DNA of 64,000 nucleotides from Thiococcus pfennigii (GTDB lineage: Bacteria > Pseudomonadota > Gammaproteobacteria > Chromatiales > Chromatiaceae), in the NCBI RefSeq assembly GCF_016583835.1, contig NZ_NRRW01000004.1, positions 1 through 64,000 of the forward strand, in the 5' to 3' direction. The position numbers were made by a program, and so were the translations under genes. A model generated the notes under the pieces. It did no database searches, had not been told where the DNA came from, and saw only the letters and a list, made by a program, of their open reading frames with translations. How positions within the stretch are numbered: the first letter of the stretch is position 1; every line of letters begins with the position of its first letter. Shown piece by piece: positions 1-8,335 of the stretch.

Positions 1-1
1 G

Positions 2-244
2 CCCGCAACCGAACCGCCGGCGCCCCCCCCCGAGCGCAAGGACGCGGATCAGGCGCCGAGCGCGCCCCCGGCCGCGTCACCGGTCAAGGCCGAGCCCAAG
101 GTCGAGCCCGCGACCGAGCCCCCGCGCACGCAGGCGACCGCCACGACCGCGGACAGACCACAGGAGAGGGAGAAGGCCGAGAAGGGCGCCGATGGGACCG
201 AGACGCGCCCCGGCCCCGGCGAGGCGGGACCCACGACCCCCTGA
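2..244 (+). CDS. C-terminal tail of a Pro/Ala/Glu-rich protein, probably RNase E (partial)
   Basis: An open frame enters from the left edge and stops with TGA at 242-244, giving 81 residues. The tail is disordered and rich in Pro, Ala, Glu and Lys, with repeated 'KAEPKVEP'-like units. No catalytic domain is inside the window. RNase E of gammaproteobacteria ends in such a degradosome scaffold, and in pseudomonads rne lies close to the phosphatase, kdsB, ycaR, lpxK and exbBD genes found just downstream here. The identity is therefore inferred from gene order; TonB- or FtsY-like tails would look similar. Confidence 0.5.
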   Translation, partial: PATEPPAPPPERKDADQAPSAPPAASPVKAEPKVEPATEPPRTQATATTADRPQEREKAEKGADGTETRPGPGEAGPTTP

Positions 245-366
245 GCGGGGTCCCGCCGCGGCGCGCGCCAAGGACGGCGACGCACCCGGAGACTCCGGAT
301 GCCTGCACGGGGCAGGGATGCACCGCGGTGACCGATCACCGAGACGGCGATCGGTTGCGCCGACGC

Positions 367-888
367 TCAGCCCCCGCGGACGTCGAGGTAGCGCCGGCGG
401 ATATCGGCGAGCAGCCCCTCGGCGGCGGCCTCCACCAGGTCGAAGACGCGCTCGAAACCTTCGCCGCCGCCATAGTAAGGATCCGGCACCTCGGGGATGC
501 GCAACTCCGGCGCGAATTCCATGAACAACCGCAACCGCCCCTCCATCCCTTGCGGACAGAGGGCGGCCAGGTGCGCATGGTTGTCCCGGTCCATCGCCAA
601 TACATAGTCGAACGCGAGGAAATCCTCGGCCCCGACCCGGCGGGCGCGCAGATGCCCGAGGTCGATCCCCCGCGCCCGAGCCGTCTTCTGGGCCCGCCGA
701 TCCGGTGGCTCACCCAGGTGATAGGCATGCGTCCCGGCCGAGTCGATGCGGATCCGCTCGGCGAGCCCGGCCTCGCGCACCACCTTCGCGAAGACCCCCT
801 CGGCCGTTGGCGAGCGGCAGATATTGCCCATGCAAACGAACAAGACGGCCACCTCGGACCGTCCCTCTGCGGCATTCTCAGCTGACAT
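367..888 (-). CDS. Low-molecular-weight protein-tyrosine phosphatase
   Basis: A 173-residue cytosolic phosphatase that hydrolyses phosphotyrosine through a cysteinyl-phosphate intermediate. The P-loop CMGNICRS starts at residue 19 (Cys19, Arg25, Ser26), and the general-acid motif DPYY is at about 136-139. The length matches the family (about 155-170). An upstream ATG at 1026 would add 46 basic residues that run into repeat sequence, so the ATG at 888 directly before the family N-terminus was chosen. It is convergent with the gene ending at 244. In relatives this gene usually sits next to kdsB; here an antiporter, a small exported protein and a mobile element separate them. Enzymes of this type often act on tyrosine kinases of polysaccharide export, but the partner is unknown. 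Confidence 0.92.
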   Translation of the reverse strand: MSAENAAEGRSEVAVLFVCMGNICRSPTAEGVFAKVVREAGLAERIRIDSAGTHAYHLGEPPDRRAQKTARARGIDLGHLRARRVGAEDFLAFDYVLAMDRDNHAHLAALCPQGMEGRLRLFMEFAPELRIPEVPDPYYGGGEGFERVFDLVEAAAEGLLADIRRRYLDVRGG

Positions 889-1003
889 GGTTCTGCGACC
901 CCTTCGTTCGAATTGCGTTACCCCGAAGGCTCGGGATGTCCATATGGCGCGGAAACGCCTCCCCGCCAGAGTCACCCGGGCCTCCCTTCGGATAATCCTA
1001 AAG

Positions 1004-1248
1004 ACGGCAGTTGGCCGCTTCATCATGGATTCAGGCGAGTGCCGGAAACAAACCTACCGGATGACGCCGGACTTTCGTTTGTCTTCAAGGAGCGAGCGCA
1101 GGAGCCTAGCCCAGCGATGTGAGTGCGCTCGCGACACGGAAGACGGGCGAAAAGACAAGCCAGACGGTAGGTTTGTTGACAGAAATCGCCTCAAGCCGTT
1201 GAAACCGTGCAGAGGCTGCATGTGAGTCCTGCTCACCCGCTCGGCGAA
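1004..1248. repeat. Interrupted copy of a dispersed ~85-bp repeat
   Basis: The left part (1004-1030) and the right part (from about 1194) match the uninterrupted sequence at 14951-15034: a shared ACGGCAGTTG..CCGCT.CATCATGGAT block, then CGTTGAA and the hairpin GTGAGTCCTGCTCAC. The two halves are separated by a 157-bp insertion with 3-bp flanking repeats. The nature of this older repeat is not recognised. Confidence 0.7.
1034..1190. mobile_element. 157-bp MITE-like element, copy 1
   Basis: A non-coding 157-bp element with about 26-bp imperfect terminal inverted repeats. Both ends start GGCG, and the inner 13 bases AACAAACCTACCG are perfect. It differs from the copy at 17120-17276 at three positions by eye. 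It is flanked by TCA at 1031-1033 and 1191-1193, taken as a 3-bp target duplication because the related empty site at 14951-15034 has a single TGA there. The interior is itself an imperfect palindrome. No transposase is encoded. A 3-bp TNA-type duplication recalls IS5-family relatives, which is inference. Confidence 0.82.
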
Positions 1249-1368
1249 GGCCGCTACGGTGCCCGATGCACGTCGCACCTCGGGCACCGTCCAGCGGCCG
1301 CCTTTAGGATAACTGGGCATGATACTCGCAGGCCTGCGGCCGTCTCGGCAAGGGCCGCAGCACCCAGG

Positions 1369-2658
1369 TTATCGCTCGGCGCCGCCCGGAGCGGCCGCCT
1401 CCAGGCCTGCCGCCTCCCGGCGGGCCTCGCCGGCCAGGCGCCGCACCAGGGGCCCGAGGGTCAGGCCCTGGACCAGGATCGAGAAGACCACGACGACATA
1501 GGTCACGACCACGAGGGCGTCGCGGTACGCTCCATCGGGCAGCGACAAGGCCAGCGCCACCGAGACGCCGCCGCGCAGCCCACCCCAGGTGAGGATGGCG
1601 ACGACACCGGGCGAGAACGACCGGAAGCGGCGCATGATGCCGATCGGCAGGCCGACGCTGACGAGCCGCGCCGCGAGGACCAGCGGGATCGCCAGGAGGC
1701 CGGCGAACAGCAACTCCCCGGTCAGCGTCAGGACCAGCACCTCCAAACCGATCAGGACGAACAGCACCGCGTTGAGGACCTCGTCGATCAGCTCCCAGAA
1801 GGTGTCCAGGTGCTCGATGGTGCGCTCCGACATCGCGTTCGCGCGCCCGTGGTTACCGATCAGGAGGCCGGCGATGACGACCGCGATCGGCGCCGAAACA
1901 TGGGCGTGCTCGGCAAGGGCATAACCGCCGGTCGCAAGCGCCAGCGTGATCAGCACCTCGACGGAGTAGTTGTCCACGCGCTGGAGCATCAGGTAGGCGA
2001 GGCTGCCGATGGCCAGGCCGACGATCAGCCCGCCGACGGCCTCGCCGGCGAACAGCGCGAGCACGCCGGCCAGGGTCGGCTCGGCCCCGCCGTCGGCGAT
2101 CCGCAAGAGGACGAGAAAGGCGACGACGGCCACGCCGTCGTTGAATAGCGACTCGCCGGCGATCTTGGTCTCCAGGCTCTTCGGGGCGCCGGCGCTCTTC
2201 AGGATCCCGAGCACGGCGATGGGATCGGTCGGGGAGATCAGCGCCCCGAACAACAGGCAGTAGAGGAACGGGACCTGGAACCCGAGCAGACCGAAGAGCA
2301 GATAGGCCCCGCCGCCGATCAGCAAGGTCGCGCCGACGACACTGGCCGTCGCCAGGATCCCGATCACCCACTTCTGCTTGGCCAGGTCGTGGAGATTGAC
2401 GTGCAGGGCACCGGCGAAGAGCAGGAAGCTCAGCATGCCGTGCAGCAGGGTGTCGCCGAAATCGATGCGGGCCAGCATCTGCTGGACGTCCCGCTCGAAG
2501 CCGTCGAGGAACGGCAGCGGCAGCAGCATCGCGAGCGACATCGCCAGCGCGATCAGCATCAACCCGATCGCCGTCGGCAACCTCAGGAACCGGTGGTTGA
2601 GCCAACTGAAGACGGCCGACAGGCCGATGAGGATGGCGATGATATCGAAGAGGCGCAT
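1369..2658 (-). CDS. CPA1-family Na+/H+ (cation/proton) antiporter
   Basis: A 429-residue inner-membrane protein with about 12 hydrophobic segments over its whole length and no soluble domain. The CPA1 landmarks SPTDPIAVL (142-150) and GESLFNDG (168-175) are present; the Asp residues in these segments are the family's ion-binding residues. It would exchange protons for Na+ or K+ in pH and salt homeostasis. The ATG at 2658 gives the expected N-terminal first helix; a longer reading to 2844 adds an implausible Arg/Ser-rich stretch. The C-terminal tail is short, unlike NhaP types with long regulatory tails. The substrate cannot be read from sequence. It is followed on the same strand only by the MITE region. 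Confidence 0.88.
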   Translation of the reverse strand: MRLFDIIAILIGLSAVFSWLNHRFLRLPTAIGLMLIALAMSLAMLLPLPFLDGFERDVQQMLARIDFGDTLLHGMLSFLLFAGALHVNLHDLAKQKWVIGILATASVVGATLLIGGGAYLLFGLLGFQVPFLYCLLFGALISPTDPIAVLGILKSAGAPKSLETKIAGESLFNDGVAVVAFLVLLRIADGGAEPTLAGVLALFAGEAVGGLIVGLAIGSLAYLMLQRVDNYSVEVLITLALATGGYALAEHAHVSAPIAVVIAGLLIGNHGRANAMSERTIEHLDTFWELIDEVLNAVLFVLIGLEVLVLTLTGELLFAGLLAIPLVLAARLVSVGLPIGIMRRFRSFSPGVVAILTWGGLRGGVSVALALSLPDGAYRDALVVVTYVVVVFSILVQGLTLGPLVRRLAGEARREAAGLEAAAPGGAER

Positions 2659-2725
2659 GACGGCTGTCGGTCCTCGGGCTCGGATGGCGCGCAGCGCATC
2701 GACCGATGCCGGTGCTGCCGCGATT

Positions 2726-3115
2726 CTACCGCCCCAGCACCTCGCGCTCGATGCGCCAATCCAGACGCTGCTCGTCGGCCTCGCGCCGCTGCTGCTGGCG
2801 CAGCCCAAGGCCGCCAGCCGCCCCCGCCGCGGCGCCCGACCCATACGGCGGGCGCTGGCGCTGTTGCCGCTGGCGTTGCTCGAGGGCCTGCTGGTCGAGC
2901 CCTTGGCGGCGTTCCAGGAGGCGCAGATCGGCCTCCTCGCGCGGCGACAAGGGGCCGACCCGCTCGCGATAGACGCGTTGATCGCGCTGCAATTCCAGCC
3001 AGCCGGCGGCGGGCGACGCCGTCAGTCCCCCCTCGGCCGCCCGATCACCGGCCAACGCGGTCGGAGTGCCCGAACCGAGGGCCAGGAGCCCGAGCAGGAC
3101 CGCTCGGCGCACCAT
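2726..3115 (-). CDS. Small exported Gln/Arg-rich protein of unknown function
   Basis: A 129-residue protein with a signal peptide (MVRR, a Leu-rich core, and a likely cut after ALA at about residue 22). The mature part is highly charged: ELQRDQRVYRERV, then a Gln/Arg-rich stretch of coiled-coil character (about 60-90), a short Gly/Ala linker, and a final Arg/Glu-rich segment. The family is not recognised. An ATG 14 codons upstream (3157) is possible but gives a poorer signal peptide. It is on the same strand as the antiporter, 67 bp upstream of it. A periplasmic location is inferred. Confidence 0.6.
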   Translation of the reverse strand: MVRRAVLLGLLALGSGTPTALAGDRAAEGGLTASPAAGWLELQRDQRVYRERVGPLSPREEADLRLLERRQGLDQQALEQRQRQQRQRPPYGSGAAAGAAGGLGLRQQQRREADEQRLDWRIEREVLGR

Positions 3116-3318
3116 CGCGAGGCCCGCGCCGACCGATAGCACCCCCTGGCCGGCCATCGAGCGGAGCCTGCGTCGGCCGGGATCCACCCTACGAAACAAC
3201 GAGTTCGCGACACCCGACAGGGCCGGACGACAAGCTTGGCATACATTATGCTCAAACATCTTCGACAGACCGTCGCTCCGGCTGTTTGCGTTCTCTGACT
3301 TCCTCAGTGGTGATCTTT

Positions 3319-3348
3319 CCCCCGCCCTTCCAGCGGGGGTTTTTCTTT
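3319..3348 (+). terminator. Rho-independent terminator reading left to right
   Basis: Stem CCCCCGC (3319-3325), 7-base loop, GCGGGGG (3333-3339), then TTTTTCTTT. It functions only on the plus strand, yet both flanking genes are on the minus strand. It therefore ends an unseen plus-strand transcript, possibly a small RNA from about 3240-3345. No convincing promoter was found, although TATGCT occurs at 3247-3252. Confidence 0.7.
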
Positions 3349-3353
3349 CTGCC

Positions 3354-4124
3354 TCAGACGCCTGCCCTGGCCGCGAGCCAGACACCGGCACGCTCCAGAT
3401 CGCCTGCGGTGTCGACGCCGGGGCCAGGTGCGTTTGTCGCAATGCCGACATGGATGCCCTCGCCGTGCCACAACACCCGCAGTTGCTCCAACGATTCCGC
3501 CAGCTCCAGCGGGGCCGGCGCCCAGGCGACATAGCGGCGCAGGAAGTCGGCGCGAAAGGCGTAGAGACCGATGTGGCGCAGGAAGGGGACCCCGCTCGGC
3601 AACGTCGTCGCGCTGCGCAGGAATTCGTCGCGATGCCAGGGTACGGGGGCACGCGAGAAATACAGGGCCATCCCGCGGACATCGGTGACGACCTTGACGA
3701 TGTGGGGGTCGAGGAGGGTCTGCCGATCGGCGATCGGGTGGGCGAGTGTCGCCATCCCGACATCGACCCGATGGGCCAGGTTCTCGGCGACCTGATCGAT
3801 GAGGCTGCCGGGCATGCAGGGTTCGTCGCCCTGGAGGTTGACGATCAGCGTCTCGCCGGGCCAGCCGCGCGCCTCGACGACCTCGGCGATGCGATCCGAC
3901 CCGCTCAGGTGCGCGGCGCTCGTGAGCTGGACGTCGACGCCGAACTCGCCGCAGACGGCGGCGATCGCCCCGTCGTCGGTCGCCACGACGATCTCCCCGG
4001 CCCGACTCTCGCGGGCCCGCTCGCAGACGTGCCGGATCAGCGGCTTGCCGGCGATCTCGAGCAACGGCTTGCCAGGCAGGCGAGTGGAGCCGTGGCGGGC
4101 CGGAATGACGACCTTGAAATCCAT
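3354..4124 (-). CDS. kdsB: 3-deoxy-manno-octulosonate cytidylyltransferase
   Basis: A 256-residue cytosolic enzyme that activates KDO with CTP to CMP-KDO for the lipopolysaccharide inner core. The N-terminus carries the nucleotidyltransferase motif PARHGSTRLPGKPL (about 8-21); NLQGDEP in the middle is the conserved CTP/metal region, and HIGLYAF with the SLEQLRVL segment completes the family pattern. The length fits the E. coli enzyme (248). The ATG at 4124 starts MDFKVVIPAR as in relatives; the ATG at 4160 would add 12 residues. It is the last gene of the exbB-exbD-msbA-lpxK-ycaR-kdsB run, 40 bp after ycaR. Confidence 0.96.
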   Translation of the reverse strand: MDFKVVIPARHGSTRLPGKPLLEIAGKPLIRHVCERARESRAGEIVVATDDGAIAAVCGEFGVDVQLTSAAHLSGSDRIAEVVEARGWPGETLIVNLQGDEPCMPGSLIDQVAENLAHRVDVGMATLAHPIADRQTLLDPHIVKVVTDVRGMALYFSRAPVPWHRDEFLRSATTLPSGVPFLRHIGLYAFRADFLRRYVAWAPAPLELAESLEQLRVLWHGEGIHVGIATNAPGPGVDTAGDLERAGVWLAARAGV

Positions 4125-4164
4125 CCCCTTCCCCTCCGAGACGACGAACGCCAGCGACACCCCG

Positions 4165-4353
4165 TCAGGCGCGCGACACCTCTTCCTCGGGCGCCAAGGC
4201 CCGCGCCTCCTCCTCGAGCATGACGGGGATGCCGTCGCGGATCGGGAAGGCCAGGCGATCGCCGCGGCAGATCAGCTCGTCGGCCGCCTTGTCGTAGTGC
4301 AGCGGCCCCTTGCAGATGGGGCACACCAGGATGTCCAGCAGTCTCTTATCCAT
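4165..4353 (-). CDS. ycaR: Trm112/YcaR family small zinc-ribbon-like protein
   Basis: 62 residues, [16 protein letters not shown]..., colinear with E. coli YcaR including Cys11, Cys14 and Cys29, and the conserved [16 protein letters not shown] core. Trm112 proteins act as activating partners of methyltransferases in eukaryotes; the role in bacteria is unclear. The start overlaps the 3' end of lpxK by 8 bp and kdsB follows 40 bp later, the usual arrangement in gammaproteobacteria and a sign of one operon. Confidence 0.93.
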   Translation of the reverse strand: MDKRLLDILVCPICKGPLHYDKAADELICRGDRLAFPIRDGIPVMLEEEARALAPEEEVSRA

Positions 4354-5326
4354 GGGTCAAAGTCTCGATGCGTTGCGTGAGCGCGGTCGCGAAGGCGGCG
4401 TCGAGTCGCGCCACGACCGGCAGATACCAATGGTCCGCGCCGGCGAAGGCCGCGCACTTGACCGCGTCCTTCTCCGTCATCAGCACCGGCCCCGCCGGCC
4501 AGCGGCCCGCGTCGACGGCGCTGAAGGGGTGATGGTCCGGATAGGGTCGCTCCAGGGGCGCGAGGCCCGCGGCCCGCAACCGCGCGAAGAACCGTTCGGG
4601 ATTCCCGACCCCGGCCACCGCGGTGACGGCGCGCCCGCGCAGCGCGGCCAGGTCCAGCGTGCGGGATGGGTCGGCGACGGCGACGAGCCGCTCCCCGACC
4701 AGGTCCATGCGATATCCGTCGGGCCAGTCTGCGCCATGACAGACCACCAAGTCCACCGAGGCGAGCCGCCCCGGCGGCTCGCGCAGCGGCCCCGCCGGCA
4801 GGCAGCGGCCATTGCCGAGGCGGCGCGCGCCGTCGATCACCAGGATCTCCAGGTCGCGCGCCAGGCGATAGTGCTGCAGGCCGTCGTCGCTGACAATGAT
4901 ATCGCAACCACCGTCGGCGACGAGCATGGCCGCGGCGGCGACCCGGTCCGGCCCGGCCGCGACCGGACAGCCGCCACGCCGCGCGAGCAGGACGGCCTCG
5001 TCGCCGACCTGGGCCGGGTCGCTGTCGGGGCGCACCCACTGCGGCCAGCGTTCGGCCCGGCCGCGATAGCCGCGCACCAGGATCCCCGGGCGATGGCCCC
5101 GCCGGGCGAGCCAGTCGACGAGCCAGAGGACGAGCGGCGTCTTGCCGGTGCCGCCGACGGTGAGATTGCCGACGACGAGAACCGGGACGCCGACCCGGCG
5201 ACTCGCGAGCAGGCCACGGCGGTAGGCGGCGCGCCGGACGCCGACGACCGCACCGAAGAGCCAGGCGAGGGGCGAGAGCAGGACGCCGACGGGGTGGCGC
5301 CCGTACCAGATCGCCTCGGGCGTCAT
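4346..5326 (-). CDS. lpxK: Tetraacyldisaccharide 4'-kinase (lipid A biosynthesis)
   Basis: A 326-residue inner-membrane-associated kinase that phosphorylates the 4' position of tetraacyldisaccharide-1-phosphate to give lipid IVA. A hydrophobic N-terminal anchor lies at about 12-32 and the P-loop [12 protein letters not shown] at 53-64. Family motifs [10 protein letters not shown] and [10 protein letters not shown] are intact. The ATG at 5326 (MTPEAIWYG) matches family N-termini; an ATG nine codons upstream is less likely. It lies 42 bp downstream of msbA and overlaps ycaR by 8 bp, so translational coupling is likely. Confidence 0.95.
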   Translation of the reverse strand: MTPEAIWYGRHPVGVLLSPLAWLFGAVVGVRRAAYRRGLLASRRVGVPVLVVGNLTVGGTGKTPLVLWLVDWLARRGHRPGILVRGYRGRAERWPQWVRPDSDPAQVGDEAVLLARRGGCPVAAGPDRVAAAAMLVADGGCDIIVSDDGLQHYRLARDLEILVIDGARRLGNGRCLPAGPLREPPGRLASVDLVVCHGADWPDGYRMDLVGERLVAVADPSRTLDLAALRGRAVTAVAGVGNPERFFARLRAAGLAPLERPYPDHHPFSAVDAGRWPAGPVLMTEKDAVKCAAFAGADHWYLPVVARLDAAFATALTQRIETLTHG

Positions 5327-5368
5327 CGCCCGCCCCCGGCACGAGCGCGCCACCGATCGGGCGTGCCT

Positions 5369-7147
5369 TCAGGCCGCCGCTGGGTCATCGAGCGGGCCAT
5401 CGACGAACTGCATCCGGTACAGGCGCGCGTAGTAGCCGTCGCGCGCGAGCAGCTCGCGGTGGCTGCCCTGCTCGACGATGCGTCCGTCCTGGAGCGCGAC
5501 GATCCGATCGGCCTTCTCGATCGTCGACAGGCGATGGGCGATGATGAGCGTCGTGCGGTGGCGCATCAGCGAGTCGAGGGCGGCCTGGATGTGGCGCTCG
5601 GCCTCGGTGTCGAGCGCCGACGTGGCCTCGTCGAGGACCAGGATCGGCGCATCCTTGAGCATCGCCCGGGCGATCGCCAGGCGCTGGCGCTGCCCGCCGG
5701 AGAGGAGGACACCGCGGTCGCCGATGCGGGTCTCCAAACCCTGCGGCAGGGCCCGGATGAATTCCAACGCATGGGCCGCCTCGGCGACCCGCTCCAGCTC
5801 CGCGAGCGAGGCCCCGGCCTCCCGCCCATAGGCGATGTTGTTGGCGACCGTGTCGTTGAAGAGGACCACGTCCTGACTGACGAGCGAGAGCTGCGCCCGC
5901 AGACTCTTCAGGGTCAGCTCGCGCACCTCGATCCCATCGATCAGGATCTCCCCGACGCTCGCATCGTAGAAGCGCGGCAGCAGGCTCGCGATGGTCGTCT
6001 TGCCGCTGCCCGAGCGCCCCACCAGGGCCACCGTCTCCCCCGCCCCGATCGTCAGATCGATGCCGTGCAGGACCGGCCCCTTGCTCGGATCGTAGGTGTG
6101 ACCGACGCCACGGTACTCGATGCGCCCCACCGCGCGCTCCAGCGTCCGGGTGCCCGTGTCGCGCTCGCGCTCCCCGTCGAGCAGCTCGAAGAGGCTGGCG
6201 GCGGCGACGATGCCGCGCTGGATCGGCGCGTTGATCGCGGTCAGGCGCTTGATCGGCGAGAGCAGCAGCCCCATCGCGACGACGAACGACATGAAGGTGC
6301 CGACCGTCATGTCCTCCCGCAGGCCTTGCAGGGTCGAGAGGTAGACGATCAGCGCGATGGCCAAGGCCGAGATCAGCTGCACCAGCGGCACGCTGATCGA
6401 TTCGGTGGCGACCATCTTCATCTGCAACGAGCGCGTCTTTTCGTTGACCCGCGCGAAGCGGCGCGCCTCCTGCGCCTCGCTGCCGAAGGCCTTGACGACC
6501 CGATGGCCCTCGATCACCTGCTGGGCCGTGTGGGTCAGTTCGCCGACACGCTCCTGGATGCGGCGGCTGTAGCGACGGAAACGGCGCGTCGCGTACTTGA
6601 TCGAGAAGACCATCGCCGGCCCGATCAGCAGGAAGATCATCGCCAAGGCCAAGTCCAGGTAGAGCATGTAGGCCAGCAGGGCGAGCGCCGTGAAGCCGTC
6701 GCGCACCAGGATCGTCAGCGCGTTCGTCGTCGCGTTGGCGACGCCCTCGACGTTGTAGGTGAGCTTGGCCAGGATCTGGCCGGAGCCATGGGTGTCGTAA
6801 TAGCGGGTCGGCGAGCGCAGCAGCTGCTCGAACATCTCCTGGCGCAGGTCGGCGACGACCCGCCGCCCGACCCACTTGAGGCAGTAGCTGTCGATGAAAC
6901 CGGCCAGGCCGCGGATCAGGAACAAGCCGAGCAACAGGAACGGCATCAGACGCACGACCTCGATGTCGCGCTCGACGAAGCTCCCATCGAGCAGTGGCTT
7001 CATCATGGCCGCGAAGAGGGGCTCGGTCGCGGCGAAGATCAGCATCCCGACGATCGAGATCGAGAAGACCTTCCAATAGGGCTTGGCATATCCGAGCAGC
7101 CGGCGGTAGATCTCGCGCGCCGGCTGGGACACAACGGCATCTTTCAT
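5369..7147 (-). CDS. msbA: Lipid A export ATP-binding/permease protein
   Basis: A 592-residue half-transporter ABC exporter that flips lipid A-core across the inner membrane. The N-terminal six-helix domain (about 20-330) is followed by a nucleotide-binding domain with Walker A GRSGSGKTT (about 376-384), signature LSGGQRQR (about 480), Walker B ILVLDEATSALD (about 498-509) and the H-loop in IIAHRLST. The length matches MsbA (582 in E. coli). Its start overlaps the exbD stop by 4 bp, and lpxK follows at 42 bp. This context separates it from multidrug ABC exporters of the same architecture. Confidence 0.94.
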   Translation of the reverse strand: MKDAVVSQPAREIYRRLLGYAKPYWKVFSISIVGMLIFAATEPLFAAMMKPLLDGSFVERDIEVVRLMPFLLLGLFLIRGLAGFIDSYCLKWVGRRVVADLRQEMFEQLLRSPTRYYDTHGSGQILAKLTYNVEGVANATTNALTILVRDGFTALALLAYMLYLDLALAMIFLLIGPAMVFSIKYATRRFRRYSRRIQERVGELTHTAQQVIEGHRVVKAFGSEAQEARRFARVNEKTRSLQMKMVATESISVPLVQLISALAIALIVYLSTLQGLREDMTVGTFMSFVVAMGLLLSPIKRLTAINAPIQRGIVAAASLFELLDGERERDTGTRTLERAVGRIEYRGVGHTYDPSKGPVLHGIDLTIGAGETVALVGRSGSGKTTIASLLPRFYDASVGEILIDGIEVRELTLKSLRAQLSLVSQDVVLFNDTVANNIAYGREAGASLAELERVAEAAHALEFIRALPQGLETRIGDRGVLLSGGQRQRLAIARAMLKDAPILVLDEATSALDTEAERHIQAALDSLMRHRTTLIIAHRLSTIEKADRIVALQDGRIVEQGSHRELLARDGYYARLYRMQFVDGPLDDPAAA

Positions 7148-7584
7148 GGGCGTGGGGCGGACTCGGGGGCCTCGGGGGAGGTCGCGGCGAACTGGATGTG
7201 GACCAGGCCGAGCCGGCTGGCGACGTCCATCGCCGTCATCACGGCCTGGTGGGGGGTGCGGGCGTCGGCCTCGATCAGCACCGGCAGGTCGCGCCGCTCG
7301 CCGAGGGCGCCAACGAGCGCCTGGCGCAGCGTCGCTGGCCGGCGATCGACGACGGCCTGGCCGTCGACCGAGAACTGCCCGTCACGGTCGATCCGGATCT
7401 CGAGCCGCCGGACCTCCTCGGCCGGGGCCGGCTCGCCCTGGGCCTGGGGCAGCTCGATCGCGAGACGGGTATCGTCCTTGAAGGTCGTCGTCGCCATGAA
7501 GAAGATCAGCAACAGGAAGACGACATCGATCAACGGCGCCATGTTGATCTCGGGCGTGTCGGACCGGCGGGGACGCAGGTTCAT
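7144..7584 (-). CDS. exbD: Biopolymer transport protein ExbD/TolR family
   Basis: 146 residues: a short cytoplasmic N-terminus, one transmembrane helix at about 16-33 with the proton-path Asp at residue 20 (INMAPLIDVVFLLL), and a periplasmic domain. Together with ExbB it forms the proton-driven motor that energises TonB-type transport. The start overlaps the exbB stop and the stop overlaps the msbA start, each by 4 bp. No tonB is in the window. The same order, upstream of lpxK, is seen in pseudomonads. TolR is the alternative but is normally next to tolA/tolB. Confidence 0.92.
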   Translation of the reverse strand: MNLRPRRSDTPEINMAPLIDVVFLLLIFFMATTTFKDDTRLAIELPQAQGEPAPAEEVRRLEIRIDRDGQFSVDGQAVVDRRPATLRQALVGALGERRDLPVLIEADARTPHQAVMTAMDVASRLGLVHIQFAATSPEAPESAPRP

Positions 7585-8213
7585 CGACCCACCTCGTCGA
7601 CCTCTTGCTCGCGTTCGCCCTTCATCACCTCGACCAGGCGCAGCGCCTGCTCCTCCATCGCGATCGCGAGACCGTCGACGCGGTTGTCGAAGAAGCGATG
7701 GAACATCAGGCTCGGGATCGCGACCGACAGGCCGGCCGCGGTCGTGATCAGGGCCTTCGAGATGCCGCCGGCCAGGACCTCGGGCCGCCCGACCCCGGCA
7801 TCCATGATGACACCGAAGACATCGATCATCCCGATCACGGTGCCGAGCAGGCCGAGCAGCGGCGTCACCGCGGCGATCGTGCCCAGGCTGTCGAGATAGC
7901 GCTCCAGATCGGCGACGACCTGCCGGCCGGTGTCGCTGATCGCCTCCTTCATCACCTCGTGGGAGTGGTGGCGATTGATCAGCCCGGCGCTCAGCATGCG
8001 CCCGAGCGGCGAGCCGGCGCGGATCTCCTCGATGCGCTCGCGGCTGAGCTGGTTGCGGCAGTGCAGTTGCCAGATCTGCGTCACCAGCCCGTCCGGCATG
8101 ATGCGCCGACGCCGCAGCGCCCATGTCCGTTCCAGCACGATCGCCATGGCGATCACGGAGCAGGCGATGATGGGCACCATCAGCCAGCCGCCGGCTTGCA
8201 GCAGATCCAACAC
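7581..8213 (-). CDS. exbB: MotA/TolQ/ExbB proton channel family protein
   Basis: 210 residues with three membrane segments (about 8-28, 113-135 and 155-178). The second and third carry the conserved Thr residues of the proton path (AVTPLLGLLGTVIGMI and ALITTAAGLSVAIP). It is the channel partner of ExbD in the inner membrane. It is the first gene of the exbB-exbD-msbA-lpxK-ycaR-kdsB unit. The 120 bp to thyA contain no gene and should hold the operon's promoter, though no clear -35/-10 pair was found. Confidence 0.93.
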   Translation of the reverse strand: MLDLLQAGGWLMVPIIACSVIAMAIVLERTWALRRRRIMPDGLVTQIWQLHCRNQLSRERIEEIRAGSPLGRMLSAGLINRHHSHEVMKEAISDTGRQVVADLERYLDSLGTIAAVTPLLGLLGTVIGMIDVFGVIMDAGVGRPEVLAGGISKALITTAAGLSVAIPSLMFHRFFDNRVDGLAIAMEEQALRLVEVMKGEREQEVDEVGR

Positions 8214-8335
8214 GTGCGGAGGTCCTCTCGCTCGACGAAAAGGGGCCGGCCTCGCGCGCCGACGCGGGGGCCATCATACCCGATCGGCCGCGGGGCCTTA
8301 CAGAGTTGGCCGGGCCAGACCGCGGGGCGCGCCGC

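Noticed and set aside
49-339. Minus-strand Arg/Ala-rich open frames over the first 340 bp
   Set aside because: They are antisense to the Pro/Ala-rich tail of the plus-strand gene and share only its high GC composition.
1054-1320. Open frame across the first MITE
   Set aside because: It reads through non-coding terminal repeats and the same peptide recurs, fused to antisense ilvC sequence, at 17140.
4310-7747. 1145-codon plus-strand open frame antisense to lpxK-msbA-exbD
   Set aside because: A shadow of high-GC codon bias; composition is His/Asp/Arg-rich, and well-conserved genes occupy the other strand.
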